From Apricaphanius iberus (lineage: Eukaryota; Chordata; Actinopteri; Cyprinodontiformes; Aphaniidae): a stretch of DNA of 64,000 bases. The stretch spans positions 558,001 to 622,000 of the forward strand of contig JAPXFQ010001343.1 of assembly GCA_028564705.1 (NCBI GenBank), given 5' to 3'. Below are positions 24,701-38,557 of the stretch, in pieces. The notes under the pieces were generated by a model that saw only the letters and a program-made list of their open reading frames with translations, did no database searches and was not told the origin of the DNA. Every line of letters begins with the position of its first letter. Within the stretch, counting starts at the first letter, position 1. Both the position numbers and the translations under genes were made by a program.

Positions 24701-27700
24701 TACTGTAGATGGCTTGCTTGACTGTCTGAAAATCCAAAGCATTTTCATTTAAGGCAAACTGCATGGGAATCAGAGCTTTTTAAGGCTCGAATTTTCAACA
24801 AATTGGTCATTCAATACCATTTGCAAGACTTTCTTTTTGTAACTCTGTGATTCCATTACTCTACGTAGATACATTCCAGCAGCTTTGTTTGTTCTTGGGA
24901 ATGAGAATCTGAGCCGTAATCTCAAGAAAATCCCCTTCCTCATGGCTTACATTATTCCATTATTGCTTACTAACTGTGAAAAAGATAACACTAGATGCAC
25001 GGCAGCACTGCTACTGGCTTGTGTTAGTCTTGTCCATGCTGTGAGACATACCATTTTGTCTGGGACGGAGGGATAGGTGACAGAAGCCTGTAACCTGGCT
25101 GAGAGCCCATGTAGCTTCTTCTAGAGTGGAGTCCTCCAGTACCATCTTCAGTGCCTTGTTGTTTTGCTCATATTTGACCTGCAGAACAACAGCATGATAA
25201 GGATTATATTATTTTTAATACAGGTAAACTCATTATCTTTTTTTCTCAACACACTCACCTCCACAATCTGGGCCCCGAGGCTGATACCAACAGCGTGGGC
25301 AGCGCTCCCTTCAGTCACCCGATGCACAAACACTCCAGATTTGTTTCCTCCTACGACTGAGAGCTGGCTGAGTAGCGCCTCACAGTGGAGGGATATGCTG
25401 AGAACACGGCCGTTGACGCGGATTGCTTTTGGACGAGAACGAACCAGGAAGGGAGGAACTGATGATCTTGAGAGGCTGAGGAGTTAGAAAATAGGATTTG
25501 AGTTCCAATGTTTCACTTCATTCAGTGAAAATGTTGTTGTTTTAAATATCTTGTTTAAAGGTAAATGCTTTATCTATTACAAATACAACTACTACAACAC
25601 ACTAGATTGCTTATGCTTGAGACTTAGCTCAAAATTAAAGAAGTAGGAGCTTTCATTTTTAAAATGCATCCTGTTCTGAGAATGAATTGCACTCATTCCG
25701 ATAGACAGTTTAGACTTTATCCGTTTTTTAAATCTATTCTTAGTTGTTCACAGGACTGTTTTTTTTTTTCGTTTTACGATTTACCGTTTGTCACCATTCA
25801 CTGGCTTTCTTCTTCAGGTAACACTATTTATAAATCCAGGCTGTACTTAATAATACCCGACAGTTTTCCTTTTTTAAGTGTGCTCCTCACCAGACAGATT
25901 TGGAGTCATGAGAAGAGGAAGGTTCGGGCTTTTGCTCGTCTTCACTCGCTGCTGAACAAAAGAGAGGCTGTGAGATGAACTGGCACTGACTGGTTTCCCT
26001 GCCAATAATATGCCAGAGTTAATGTATCACTTTTAGGTACTGACAAATGCTTAGCTTTAAACAATAAGTAATGAAGGTACATCAACTCAGCAAACAACCA
26101 AACACTGAAAATAGCTCACAGTAAGGAAGTTCTTGCCTCTACATACCATCAGAAAGGAACACAAAGTCATCCAGCAGAGATTCCGTGTCTGCAGGTTCCG
26201 AACTGCATGAGTCATTAAGAACAAACAAGGATGAATTTTGAAGACCTGTACTCACTCATTCCTGAACAACTTCTGAGCCCTTCCAAAAATAACTGAGATG
26301 AAATCATGCAACAGCACAACACTGGAGTTATAATTATGGGCTTGGGATGACAAAGCACATTCCTGGCAATTATTTTAACACTTAACATTCCCTCAAGCTA
26401 CAGGAAGAAAAATATTAATAAGAATGATAAAAATAAAGGGTTTAGAATAGTACAAACAGACAGCTCCACAACTTTTGCTTGCCTTAATGATTGTACAACA
26501 TGCACCTCACATTCCTGTGAGTTAATAACCCACCTAAAACTCCAGTGACAAAAGCAGTAAAAAAAGTTTGAACTGGAAATAATGTACTGTAAATGCAAAA
26601 GAATAAAAATAAAGTAACATACACAGCAATCAAATACACAAACACACCTGCTGTCTGTATGCAAAACGTCCTGTCTTCGACGTAGAGACTCAGGACTTGG
26701 TGGCTCGACACCTTTGGATCGGACACTGGTGGGCAAAGCATCTTCTGACTAAAGGTTAAAATCAAGAGAGCAGAAATAAATAAAAAGCACTTATATCACT
26801 GACCTTTCTCAGATTCTGTTGGAATTTTGCATGCGAATGCTGTCTAGGTATTTTAAATGCAACATCAATTTTTGTTTAACTTCCTGATGCTCTTTAAGAA
26901 AATTAGTGGCAACCACTTGCCTTCAAAAGTCATATAACTAGTAAATAGTGTCCACTAGTGAGCAATATATCTGCAGTATAGATTAAGTCGTACTGTCAAG
27001 GTCTCCTATGTTAGTTAGAAAAATAAGTGAATTCATGGCTTTACCTTACAATTACAAACTTTGTGTGTGCCTGTTACATAAAGTTGCAATAAGTCTGATA
27101 AAATTTAAGGAATAGATCGTTTTATGAAGCACTGTTAACTACTAAAGCATAATTTTCATCATTAGCACATTTTTTTCTTGAATAGAAACCGATCTCACAC
27201 AGTTACATACTTCTGAAGTACACAAACTCAGGGACATGGGGTTAAGTGCATCCATGCGCCGTAGTCTTCGTCGAACTGGAAGCAGACATTCTTCAGAGCT
27301 GGAAGTTGTGCTCTCCCAGCTGATCTCCTTCAATTCCAACCCAAAGGGATTGATAACGTTATTTCTGCATCTATTGTGCTTGTGTGTGTGTGTACAGTAT
27401 TTGGTCATTTATGAGTTTTAAAAAAAACATACATTGGATCTCCACAGTTTGTTTCTAGGGCTCCGCTTTGCCTGAAGGATGAAGATGGCTTCCTGGAGCT
27501 CCACCAGCTGACTCCTCAATGTGTCCTTCTCAGCCAGGATGCGAGCGATCGTGGCTTGGGCATCGTCTCTGGACTGGTAGGACTACACACAGAGAAAGAA
27601 GTTAAATTAATCAAAAGCCACTCAGTTAACACAAATGGCATTCAAACACCTTGTTGACTCGGTTGGACCACATTCCTGACTCATCTAGAACAGGCAACAT

Positions 27701-30700
27701 CTCGATAATCGCCATGGAAAAACTGGTTATGTGAATAATGTGAATGGCAGGTTGCTGTTAGTGTCACATTTCCTTTTTTTAATTCCATTTTAAACACCAA
27801 CGATACATTATAAAAATGTGGTATGAAAAGTAGTAATTCACCGAAAATTTCAAAGTAGGAATAATTTAGCTTTTATTTGTTTTGTAAACTATTTAGTTAG
27901 ATGTGATCTGATTATAGGACAACGTTTTCAGCATATATTTAAATGACATACAAAATATGATACAGTGTTTGTAATCAGATACACATTTAAAAAAAAGATG
28001 ACGGTGAAGATTTTCTTTGGAGAAGCAATTTTTTATTCAACTAGATGACATAGTCCAGCAGAAATTGACATTTTATTACAACCAGGACCTGACAGAAAAA
28101 AAAAGTGGGTTCTATGGCTGATAATGCTTCAGGATGCAGCTTTATGACACCTGACCGTTTCTGATGTGTGGGAGTAATTGTGCTTCTAAATTTTTCTTAG
28201 AGCAGAGTTGGAATTATGAATAGCAGCCACATGACCTCATGGGAATAAAATGTGCAGCAAAGCATTATTTTCATGCAAATTATAACCCACACCTTTCTGC
28301 TCTGAGAAATGTATTTTAGAAGTGAACCTATCTAGTGTTCCTCATCAAAAAGGCAAAAAAAATAAAATAAAAAAATCAGCTTAGAGCAAGAAGTTAATGC
28401 AAGCATAAAACACGCAAACAACGAAGAGAAACAAACAAAACAAAAAAACAGGTTGATTCCTGATTTTACTGGTATGTTGCTTTTACTCAATTTTTATCTA
28501 TTGCATGCTTAGGGGTGTTTGCACCGAGTATCGCAGCGATTTCCCAATGTTTTGAACCTGTCCACTAATATAAACGTTCCGATTCGGATTTGTGAGGAAA
28601 CAAGAAAAAAATCATGATTTCAGATCTGTTCCAGTCAAACATTGCTGATGAAATATAAAACGAAAGGACACAGCTTGAAAAAAATGTAGCCAAATTAAGG
28701 GGTGGATTCGGAGGAATAGTCACCTACCTGGTCCCTCTCTACCTGAAGTTCCTTCATCTGGCTCTGGACCAAAGTGCTCTTCTGCTGGTGCATTTTACAG
28801 TCCAGAGAAAGCTGCTGCACCTGAAGGCTCAGAGCCTCCGTTTGATTCAGTAGCTGAAGAAATACACATGACTATATTAAAAAAAATATGCAAAATTTCA
28901 AAAGAAAGAACGCATTTACTTGACAGTTGACATGTAATGCACGGTACGTACAGTATAAAAAACATCTTCCGTTCAAAATGTTCCTCTGGTTGAGGAACAT
29001 GAGGAACATCCTTATATACGTCATGGTTAGCTTTGTAAATGGAAATCTAAAAGGGGACTTTCTGTTGGCAATGTTCGGCTGAATTTGCATGCTTGTTCCT
29101 GATCCACAATGATCGCATACAAACCCCTTGTTTTTCTCTGAGCAGCTTCTCATTCTCTTCTCTGTAGCTCTTCAGGTGTTCTGCCAGCTCCACCTGACTG
29201 TCAATGGCCTCCGCCAGGTCGTGTACCAGGATGTCCTTATGAGCCTGACATGTGGGAGCAGACAAGAAGAGATCATGAAGAGGTATTGATCCTTTCTCTG
29301 TCTAAAGTTGTGTTAGGAAAACTGACACTACTCAATGACCACGGTGATGCAGGTTTCTGACCTCCTCTTGCAGCTGAGGGGTCTGAGAAGAAGATGCACT
29401 TCGGAGGGAACGCTGTTTGTGGAACTCATTCTCCATCTGAATGCTCTGTAGATCGGTCTGCAGCTGATATACCTGCCATTACAGAGGACAAATAAATGCT
29501 ATGAACCATTGTGATGCAATAAAAAAAAAAACAGGTCTGTTTTACATCCCAAGGTGCTGTCTGTTTTTTGTTGTTTTTTTGTAATAAAAACACTAGGGAA
29601 TAAAAAATAAGAATAACAAAAACAGAAAAATAAACAATTAATTTAATAAAATTAAGGAAAAAGAATGTACACCAGCGTGTAATGTAGTTAACAGAGGTCA
29701 TGTTGGTTAGAACAATGGTGGAAATGCATTTGCTTTAATGATTTAATTGGAAGACACTTGAAGTGGGGAAATAATCTAAGCAATTATTTTATGTTTTCTG
29801 ATAAGAGGCTCAAAGAGAGATAAGTAAAAGAAGAAGATAATGGTGGATAGGACAAAGAAAAAGAAGACACATTGAACTGGTATAAAAAACATTTTCAACA
29901 CAATACAAACAATTCATTTCCTTACAGTAGATACAGCTATGTTAAATAAATATAAACCCAAACTAAAGTTGTAATGAAAGTAAGATTGAATGAAGACAAA
30001 AATTATTTCAGAAAAACATTAAATAAAAGTCAGCTAAATACCTATTCAAACACCATATTACTGCTTTTATCTAGGTGACATCAGGCCATATGGTCCACCC
30101 TTTGGCAATCATTGACCAATCAAATCAAATGTTTTGTTTTTTTCAAGAACACTTATGCCAAAAATCGGAAATCTTTTGCGAACACTGTCTGTACAAAATT
30201 AAAAGGCTAGGAGGCTTATACCTTAAGTGGTTACTCTTATTTGATGGCCCAGTTTACCTGATCTCACTCTACTTAGTAGTATTTTATTATCATCATCTTC
30301 TTGTGATGTCCTGTGATGATCTGACAGACCTAAACTCGTTTATCTGTGACCCACAGTGTGGTTTTTGACTACAACTTTGGAACATAATTGCTTTAGAATG
30401 TCATTTTTATATATAAAATACCCTAACTGTTGTTATATAGTATATGCTATACATGAAAATAAATACTTACAGTGTATCCATAGGGGAATGTTTTTTTCTC
30501 AAAATTTCATTCAATAAAATATTTCCGATATAGGACGATCTGGCAAATTTACATTGGTCGGCCAGTCCACTTGGTAGCACCACTGGTTTTGCTATTTGAA
30601 AATACTTTGTGAATGCGATCTACTGTGCTACTGTGTTACCTAAATGGTAGTAGTCATAATTCAGAGTGGAAAATATCTCTCTTAGATAGCAAAACAGCTG

Positions 30701-33700
30701 ATGGGTTTTGTTAAGTGTGAGCTGAGTCACTACACATTCTCCTACCCACCTTTTGTTTCTGCAGTTCACTTACAGAGCATTACAATTGTTCCATCCTTGA
30801 AATGCAACTGCATAACTACCCCCAGCTGTTTTAACAAGCTTTGTTTTAACAACAAACATTGTTGATGTAATCTGCCTGGTTGGAGGAGTAACCGTTATAA
30901 ACACTTTGGGTTTACTGGTTGGTTTGTTGATGAACCTGATATCAAGACCTACTTCTATGTAAAAAGATTTATTCCTGTAATAGTAGTTGTAGTAATAGCA
31001 TCAACAACTGCTCATAGAGCCTTTAATGACTTCACTGACAAACTAGACTGTGAGGTTTCCTAGTATAGAAAAAAAAAAATCAGACATCAAAGAAGATCCC
31101 TTAGTCATATTTCCTGATTATGACATTAAAACTAAACTACTCATAGAGCATAATTAGCTCATTTCCTTTTAAAGTAAAACTTAACTGATGAAGAGATTTT
31201 TTTACGATGAGAATAAAGAATCAATTAAAAAAAAACATATTTCCTACAGAACTTATTTCTTTTGGTTCAGATAGATTTGGCAATACAGAATAAATAAATA
31301 AATAAATGAAAAAAAAGTTTTATATATTCTCCTCGGCAAATGATTCCTATCTGGATAGAATATTTGCATATACATGTGGTCTCAAACATGATATAAGCTT
31401 GTGTTTTAAAACTTTCTTCACATATCCAAAAACATTAAGTTAAACTTAAAATAGTTTCACATTATATGTCTAATCCAGGGGCCGTATTCACAAAGACTTT
31501 TATCTTACTCCTAACTCCAGCTAAAAGGTCTTACGTAGGGGTTGTCGTCTAAAACCTATTCACAAACGCACTAAGAGCTACTTTTACGTAGGACAAATTC
31601 CTAAACGTAAGATAAGATTGACGTCCCGTTGCTATGGAAAACGTCATTTCATATGTATGAGTAAATAGACGGACAGCAGTGTGATTGGTTGTATAATGAC
31701 ACGTGTGAAACGAGGAAATGGAACATTTCAATGTCGATAAAAGCCTAATTATGAAAAGCGCAAATAGAAGAAATAATGCACGATGACATCTTTGTGTCAG
31801 CCACGAGACTCACACTTCATACAACATACACACAATAGCCTACTTACAGAGAGGGTGAAGTTTAAAAACGAAAAAAAGTTAAATGCATCATATTATGTTA
31901 CAGATTGCCGTCCTAACTGGGATAAGCTCCAGCTATAACACTATACACGACGTAGCCGGGTATCTAACAAAACGGAGATATTTTTCTACGGTTTAGCCTG
32001 TCACCCACACGTAACCGGAAATTTTCGGCACCAAAAACGAATCTTTTCAAAAAATCCGGCCAAAGTGGAGATTTGCGTTTTCTCCGTTTTCTGTATATCT
32101 GCGTGTGGACGGTTGAAAACGGAGTTTTAAGAACCGTAACGTCACTACCCGCAACAAAAAATGCTCCAACATCACTTGTGCGACCTGTGTTTACTCTAAA
32201 AAAACCCAGCTTTTATGGCCTCAGAGCTGTGTTGGTATCATCCATTGTTAAAGCACGTTTTGTTTGTTTGCTTTTATAAGCTCTATCACTGCTTCGTACT
32301 GAAGATAATGGGAAGAAAGTTAATCTTAGCGGATAGTATTTGGGAGAACTACTGTCCCGTAGGGCTACTGCTTTGTCTATGAATGTGCTGAAAAACGCAT
32401 TTCTCCGGTTACGTGGATGGAGATTTTTTTTTTTCAACGAGAGGAGGAAAATCTTCGTTTAAAAAAAAAAACCCGGCTACTTTTGTACATTGTCGGTATT
32501 GTTTGGTCAATTCAGAATCATCCAGTGTCCAACACATTGCGTCCAGCTTTGTGAATAGGTCTTAGGGAGTTAGGAGTCCTCTTGACTTCTTTTAAGAACT
32601 CCCAGATTAGGAGCTACTTTTAGGCCTCAAAGTGGTTGTGAATTACTTTTATCTTATTTGTGCCTCAGCTGTCTTCAAGAAGAAACAAGTTACTGTTACT
32701 AGATAGAAACTGATCTGAAATTCAGTCTTATACCAGTGATGAGTACTTCTTGGTCTTCCAGTTGTGCTTTTAATATATTTATTATATTATATTATTATTT
32801 CTTATGCAGCAAGCTTTACCTGGATTGGCAAAAAGTAATGTTGACACTGTTTAAAGCTGTCATAGCAAAAAGGGGGTCGTTGAAAAAAGGAAAGTAAATT
32901 AATCCCTCTTAAATCTCTGGATTAACAATCTAAAATGAATACTGGATACAATCTTTTTTATTAGAAGGCAGTAACACCTGCAGGTTTAGATCGTGGAGCC
33001 TCCCATTCATAGCCGATTTCTCCTCAATGGCTGCAGTGTAGCGGATGTACAAATCGCATTTCTCGTCCTTCAGCTTGGTGACTTCCCGTTGCAGAGAACT
33101 CAAGTGTCTCTGCAAACGTTCGTTTTCAGTCTGTAGGAGCCTGGACTTCTCTTCCTGCTCCAAGAGCTGTCTGAGCTCTGAATCCAGGGAGGAGCAGCGT
33201 ACACTCATCTTGCCAGCCTCGTTTCGGGCCTCCTGCAACTCCGTCTGCATCCCGGTTACCGCTCTGATGAGGTACTCAGTCAGCTCTGAGTACTTAATCA
33301 GACCTGTAAGGACGGAAATGCAGGTGAGTTAAGCTGTAAAAGATAAAAGGACACTCTGAATGTCACGGAAGATGTTTTAGGACACTGACCACTGAATCTC
33401 GAGGGCTCCGTGCTGGGCTGGCGTCCCGTCACTTGGGTGTAGAGGGTTGGATAATGGATCATCAGGCCCTCTAGCAGAGCTATAGCTCCATTCCTTCCAT
33501 GGGTCCTTAGCAGATCCAACATGTAGCCTAAAAGGTCATATAGTTTTCATAACACTAAATATATCTTTACTAAAATGTATGCAGCTCTGAATATTCTATA
33601 AATAGTAAGAAGATACTGGAATAACTATATTATTTTTTGTCTAACTCGATGTGTAGTGCTGTAATAAATGAGTCATGTTCTAAAAGAATCCTTCCATTTT

Positions 33701-35077
33701 TGCTTGGTTTTGAACCACTACGATCATCAAACAGATGCCAATTTCATTTAGTGCGGGGGACAGGCTATCCACACGAATTTGGCCCTATATATGAAGTAAT
33801 ACCCGCCCTTGTAAAATTATTATCTGTGATTAATACATTTTGGGATATCTGAATTTAATTATGTACGCCACAGTCAGGTCTGACTACTGTAAGTTGGATT
33901 GAAGAAATTATTTGGATAAAACCTGCCGGACAACATGAAATTGGCCACAAAACACTTGTTAAGCATATCACGCCCTTGAAAAAAGGAATCAAAGAAGATA
34001 AGATATGAAAGAAAGATAAGACATAAAGTCATTGACATCTATCAATTTGAAAAATTTTGAAAAATGTTCTAATGATTGGCAAGCCAACCAAAATTACTCT
34101 AGCTCATCCAGTAACAATCCGACAACATTCAAAGAATAGCAACACTCTTTTGCGTCACTTGAGGTCAGTGTTCAGGATTTGAACAACAACAACAATAAAA
34201 CAACTCTTTCAAAGATGACTAAAAGTCATCCATGATAGAAGTTCTGAGGTGAAAACCACCTCTGACCAAATAAACCAAAATAAACATCCTAAAAAACAAC
34301 AGAAACAGGTTTTGGAGGGGTCTTATCAAAGTATAGACTATAATGGAGATGCTGTGGTGTGACATTTCAGATTCAATGTTCTGCAAAGAAGACCGAGCCA
34401 TAATTCCTGACCAATGATGTAAAAAAACTCATTGCTGGTTATCTCAAATTATTGATGGCAGCTGCTGCCACCCAAGGTGCCAGAACCAGTTATTAGGTTT
34501 GGATGGCATTTACTTTTCACATATATTCAGGTTTGTTTGAATAGTTCTCAAGACATCCTTTGAAGGCGGATTTTTACATTTACTTGGGTCAGCTTTGTCT
34601 GAGAGCTATGTTTGTTTGACGATCTGTCATTTTTAAAAAGGAACACAAAACAAACAAAAAACATCTGTAAGCTGGTTGGGAATCATTTTTCACAGCCCCA
34701 TCTGTATCACACTGGTGGATTGGCTGATAAAAGATGACATATCAGAATCCATATTTCCATATTAACAAAATGCACAAACCTCTAGTAATTCTTATCATCT
34801 TGTCAGATCTGCATTTCTTTAAATAATCAAGCTAAAAACAGAAAATCTAGAGAGGAAGCTTACTTGTTCTCATGCAGCGATTAGTCAGGTTATGACAGGA
34901 AAGGATCTCGTCTTCATCCACCTCTGTGAGAACCTTGACCTGCCTCAGATACGGGATCAAGATGCACGGTCGGACCCCTAAGGAGATCCGGTGGCGGTTG
35001 TCATTGATCAGTTCCCACAGTTCCTCCTCGCTCATTTCCTTCAGGTTTGGACCCTCCAGAACACACTCCCCCGCCAT
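18752..35077 (-). CDS. card14: card14 (CARMA2) scaffold protein, complete, 20 coding exons
   Basis: CARD14 is a membrane-associated CARD-coiled-coil-MAGUK scaffold that recruits BCL10 and MALT1 to switch on NF-kB, chiefly in epithelia. Exons in order (minus): 35077-34864, 33527-33390, 33303-32978, 29472-29362, 29244-29125, 28853-28728, 27582-27433, 27327-27211, 26748-26648, 26202-26147, 25948-25891, 25475-25259, 25178-25052, 23166-22926, 22840-22777, 22694-22574, 22474-22310, 20763-20645, 20330-20215, 18959-18752. All are GT-AG and phases join to 964 codons plus stop (human CARD14 is 1004 residues). CARD: about 1-115 (ELWELINDNRHRISLGVRP, then MLDLLRTHGRNGAIALLE). Coiled coil: about 120-400. 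PDZ: about 510-620 (SGVFVHRVTEGSAAHAVGIS). SH3: about 640-720 (SGDSFYIRVNLSL). GUK-like end: SEEPLLDKLPCLYRSMAPDS. The FSGLIKYSELTE and GNGAIA-type CARD match CARD14 better than CARD10 or CARD11. Exon 11 could start three bases earlier (25951). Confidence 0.93.
19150..20185 (-). mobile_element. decayed Tc1-like transposon in the last card14 intron
   Basis: On the plus strand the order of blocks (GACTGGACCATCC, TTTGGCTGTATGTTTAGGTT, GGACTCATCAGACCAGCACA, AGTTGTGCCACCCTCGG, TTGCATAACCTAAACCTGCT, AAGGCAATTGCACTGGGTTT) is the antisense of a well-known fish Tc1 transposase gene and its terminal repeat. Frameshifts and stops have destroyed the reading frame. It lies in the intron 20214-18960, same orientation as card14. 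Confidence 0.75.
21230..22190 (+). mobile_element. decayed Tc1-like transposon in card14 intron 17
   Basis: This is the same family as 19150-20185 in the opposite orientation. The terminal part includes ACTCTGATACCCCTAAAT near 21438; the transposase part includes TTTGGTGGTGGCCGCATCAT near 21907, GCTGATGGGAAGATGG and GGGCAATCCTGGAAGAAAAC. Blocks between these are deleted, so only about half of the gene is present. Confidence 0.75.
23397..24510 (-). mobile_element. decayed Tc1-like transposon, a second family, in card14 intron 13
   Basis: The left end CATATTGCCAAAAGTATTTG and the phrases TAGGGTTTAATATGA, GACTTTCCACAAGGTTTA, GCATGGAATTGTCCAAAATG, CAAACCCAGACTC, CTCCAGAGAACA and CTGCTCTAGAGTCCAGT follow the consensus of another common fish Tc1 family, transposase on the minus strand. 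The right end near 24475-24500 is weak. No open frame remains. Confidence 0.75.
30060..31478. other. card14 intron 3, no recognisable content
   Basis: Card14 intron 3 spans 32977-29473. In this part I see AT-rich sequence only; the open frame at 30075-30368 (plus) has no supporting features. Confidence 0.5.
31479..32660. mobile_element. Harbinger/MITE-like element with ATTCACAA subterminal repeats, hosting a nested insertion
   Basis: The left edge GGGGCCGTATTCACAAAG and repeated ATTCACAAA or its complement (31490, 31557, 32551, 32638) mark both sides of a non-coding element whose two arms are roughly inverted (CTTACTCCTAACTCC on the left, GGAGTTAGGAGTCC on the right). The arms are separated by another element at 31952-32480. 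The exact right end and the target duplication are uncertain. Confidence 0.5.
31952..32480. mobile_element. MITE with perfect GTAGCCGGGT inverted ends, nested
   Basis: GTAGCCGGGT at 31952-31961 and ACCCGGCTAC at 32471-32480 are exact inverted repeats. Next to each end are imperfect inverted phrases around CGGAGAT and TTTTCTCCG. The interior is non-coding and GC-richer than its surroundings. No clear target duplication was found. Confidence 0.6.
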
Positions 35078-38000
35078 CCTTTGTGTGTTTGTTCACTAGT
35101 GCATACACACAGCTGGAGCCGGTGAGGTGAGAACGAACACACACGCACACCTCTACAGCAGCTCAACAGACTGAGTGAAGGAGCCGGATAAAGCATGATT
35201 AAAAAGGCAGGTTTGTTTCCACCCCCTAGTGTTTATTTCAAGCATTCATCTGTGGGCGTGTAGGAAAACCCGTGTGACAACCTTCATGGTGCAGGTCAGC
35301 TGGAGGCTGAAAAATTCATCTGATCACGAAAACAGAGACAAAGGTTTTCGTACAGTGTCATATTCTAGGCACACTTTTAAAAACAATCAGCCAAACCAAG
35401 TGCTACTCTAAACACCTTTCATCCACACTCTTGGATGATGTTTATTTTTAAAGGCAAATTCAGCATCTTGTCGACTAATAGTAAACATCTGCTCTGCCAT
35501 ATTGAATGAGTTATAAAATTTGTTTTCAATAAATGTCTTTAGTTCAAGACAGGCACAGTAGACAACACTGGGAGTTAAGCTTAATCATTTCTAATCACAT
35601 CGAGGTAAACGCAGATTTTGCACCACAGAGAGGAGCAAACACTGAGAGCTGCAGTGCAAAGTCCTCTTCCACGGGAGGAACTAATATTACCCGGACAAAG
35701 TGTTTTTCTAAGCCAAACACGTGTGGACTTAGTGTGTCATAAGGGAGGATGTATTCAAATTAACCCTGCTGTAAATGCTATATGTTGGAAACCCTTTTGT
35801 CAGTGAGCTGATATTATATAAGGAGGTGTAACAAAAGCTTTTAGAAACATCATTGTAAGTTGTTCTTTTTTGGTCACCTCAACAATCTATGCACCAATAA
35901 AAACATCTGCTGTTTGAAAGACAAAACTGATTTTAGTTTACAACAGGAATATGGCATCAGCACTCCCATACGAAAAGTCACTGACGATTTAAATTTCACA
36001 AGCCAGGGATGAATAACTCGGAGGATTCTCTTTTCTTATTTGCTGACAACCTAATTCTAAATCATATGACCCAAAATTCTGGAAAATGATTAGCCCTGAT
36101 GATCTACCTCTTAGTAATTCAAACAGCAAATGTGGACTTTTCTAATAGGATATAAACACTTGTGAATAAAGGGAGCTTTATAATAAAAAAAATACATGGA
36201 AAAATACCTGAATCATCCTAAATGTGGTAACAGATAGATCATAGTCAGCTTCTGTCATTGTGAATCATGAACAAATGTTAGAATTCACAACTGTTAAAAA
36301 AAAAAAAATAAACTCTTAACAAGCAATCCAGTCTGAGAAATATTACAAAAACTGAATCAGTGCTTCATTGTTTTCAGGGAACTTTCAAGAATCACATAAG
36401 TATCAGTAAAAAACACTTGTGAATTCCCTAGAGCTTTATGTAAATCTTTATAGCTTTCCTTTTTTTTTTTACTCCAGGAAGTGGTTTATAATTTCGTATT
36501 TGGTCATTTAGTTATCCCCACCCCGGTTCTCAGGGTACTCTGCCTCCATGTTTTAGATTTGTCCTTGCTTTAACACACCTGCTTCAAATGATTGCAGTCC
36601 AGTAAAATAATAATCCATGAAATGAAATCTTGTGCTGAATCAGGGGGACATCTAAAAACTGCGTTGTTTTTTGAGAAGCATTAAGAAAAATATATATATT
36701 TTTAAATAGATTTCTACCTTGTTTTACTAAATTTCTTAAAACTGCATCATGTTTTTGTACAAGTCTTCACTGATCTGATCTGAACTGATACAGAATTACA
36801 TACAATGGCCGATATGAACCTTATGGTATCCCTGTTATTCCCAGCTGGTATCCTGGAACATTATTAACTTTATTAATGGTTTTACTTAGAATTAATAGGT
36901 TTAGACAATAATTACATTAGTTTCCATGGTGCACAACATTGTTTGCAAGCGTTGCCTTTAGAGACTGCATAAGCAAATTTTGTTTTACAAATATATTGAA
37001 CAACAACAAATACAGTCTGGCTGAAAAAAAGAAAGGTGCTCTATTAGAAGTATTTTTCAAACTCACTCCAAACATAATATATTTGTTTGTACATTCGGGT
37101 TCAGACTATATCTCTTTTTTTACCACTACCAGTGAGATACTCAACATATTAATGTAATGTTTGGTTCTTAAAAAGGTCCCAGTCGCAGAGAACTATCAAG
37201 CAAATATTAAAGGAATGGGACAACTTTCAAAAAGGAATGTAGGAGGTAACGGAAAGGAAATCATGGAGGCAAACACAGGGAGGTAATTGAAGGATTCAGT
37301 GGAGATGAGCACAAAGTGGAGGCTTGAATATACTGAGGGGTGGAGAGTGACATAGGAACCTGAGAAACTAATCAAGGGCTAAACAAATATTGGTGGGAGA
37401 AAGAGGGAGCAGAGGAAGATAAGGAGATGAATTGAAGCTGGGAAGAGAATAAGAATGGTAAGGAGCAAAAGAAAAGTAGACAAAGGGAAATAATTATACG
37501 GGTTTGAAGACTAAGCAAAAAGAAACAGTAATCCTAAATACAAAAAGTTAATAAAGCAAAAAAGAATTAAGAAAGGAATTAACTAAAAATGGTCAGATCT
37601 ATGTTCAAAAGAAATATCAAAACTGACACAAATAAAAACGTAAATATCTCAAACACCCAAATATTATGACAAATAGCCATACAGCTGAAAGAGGAAGTAT
37701 GTGAATAATCCAAATGAAAAGAAATACAAAGCCCGGTCAGTTTCTGTAATTATGTGTTTGTTAAATTATTGACATGATTTTCCTTGCTTAAAGACATTTT
37801 TGTGCCCGCAGGTTAACACTGATGATAACAGTTTGTTTAGGGCTTACCCTGAAGACACGAGCATGCATGAGGCTTTGTTTTGGCAAGCAGTTGCCGAGAG
37901 ACATTTGAAGAGAAATCTAGTTCCACAGCATACCCCTCATCATTTTGAAAAGCCTTCACACGGCATTCACGCACAGTCTGCATGCCGCCATTAAGGACGT

Positions 38001-38313
38001 CATGTAGCAGCTTAGTTTCAGTGGAAACATATTTGGACCCAAGGTGTGGCTTAAGGAACTATTTTAAGAGTCCCGGCATTGTTACAAAAGAGACTCTTAA
38101 AACACGGTGGTGTTTCGAAAAACTTTTAGCTATCTAAGTATTTTTCTTTTTCATAACTAAACATCTGAAGAAGCTATTAAAATGTTTTCTTGTTTGATTA
38201 AATTGTTAATTCTTCACTTAATGTAGAGATGAAAAGCGAACTGCCTTCCCAGCACAAATTACTAACACGTACACAGATCAAACATGAGTGGATGAATTGT
38301 GAATACATTGAAC
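35078..38313. other. intergenic region between card14 and ccdc40
   Basis: It holds the 5' flank of card14 (about 35078-35220, CA-rich, no clear TATA box or CpG island seen by eye) and no convincing gene. A purine-rich block at 37190-37470 may be a dispersed repeat. The open frames 35533-35742, 35618-35806 and 37800-37994 (plus) match nothing I know. I saw no trace of GAA or EIF4A3. Confidence 0.5.
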
Positions 38314-38319
38314 TTTATT
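38314..38319 (-). terminator. probable ccdc40 polyadenylation signal
   Basis: AATAAA on the minus strand, about 240 bp after the ccdc40 stop codon at 38558. It is the best-placed hexamer for ending the transcript; the poly(A) site itself is not visible from sequence. Confidence 0.5.
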
Positions 38320-38557
38320 TCCTAAAGTAAATTACATATTGATGCCAAGGAGAAACCGAATCTCAATGAACTATATTCTTTTTTGTCTTTTGGTGTCTGA
38401 ATCTTTAAATTAACATGCCGTTTCAAAACAGACATTTCAATTCAAACATTACAGGAGGAAAATAATAAAACCAGTTTTTTGGGTTTTTGCTCTTTAAGTT
38501 ACATACCTTCCTTGTCCTCACTGATCTGTTTCAATCATTGCCTCACTCTAAGAACAT

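Noticed and set aside
37800..37994. 64-codon plus-strand frame in the card14-ccdc40 gap
   Set aside because: No similarity to any family and no splice context; not part of gaa or eif4a3 as far as I can tell.
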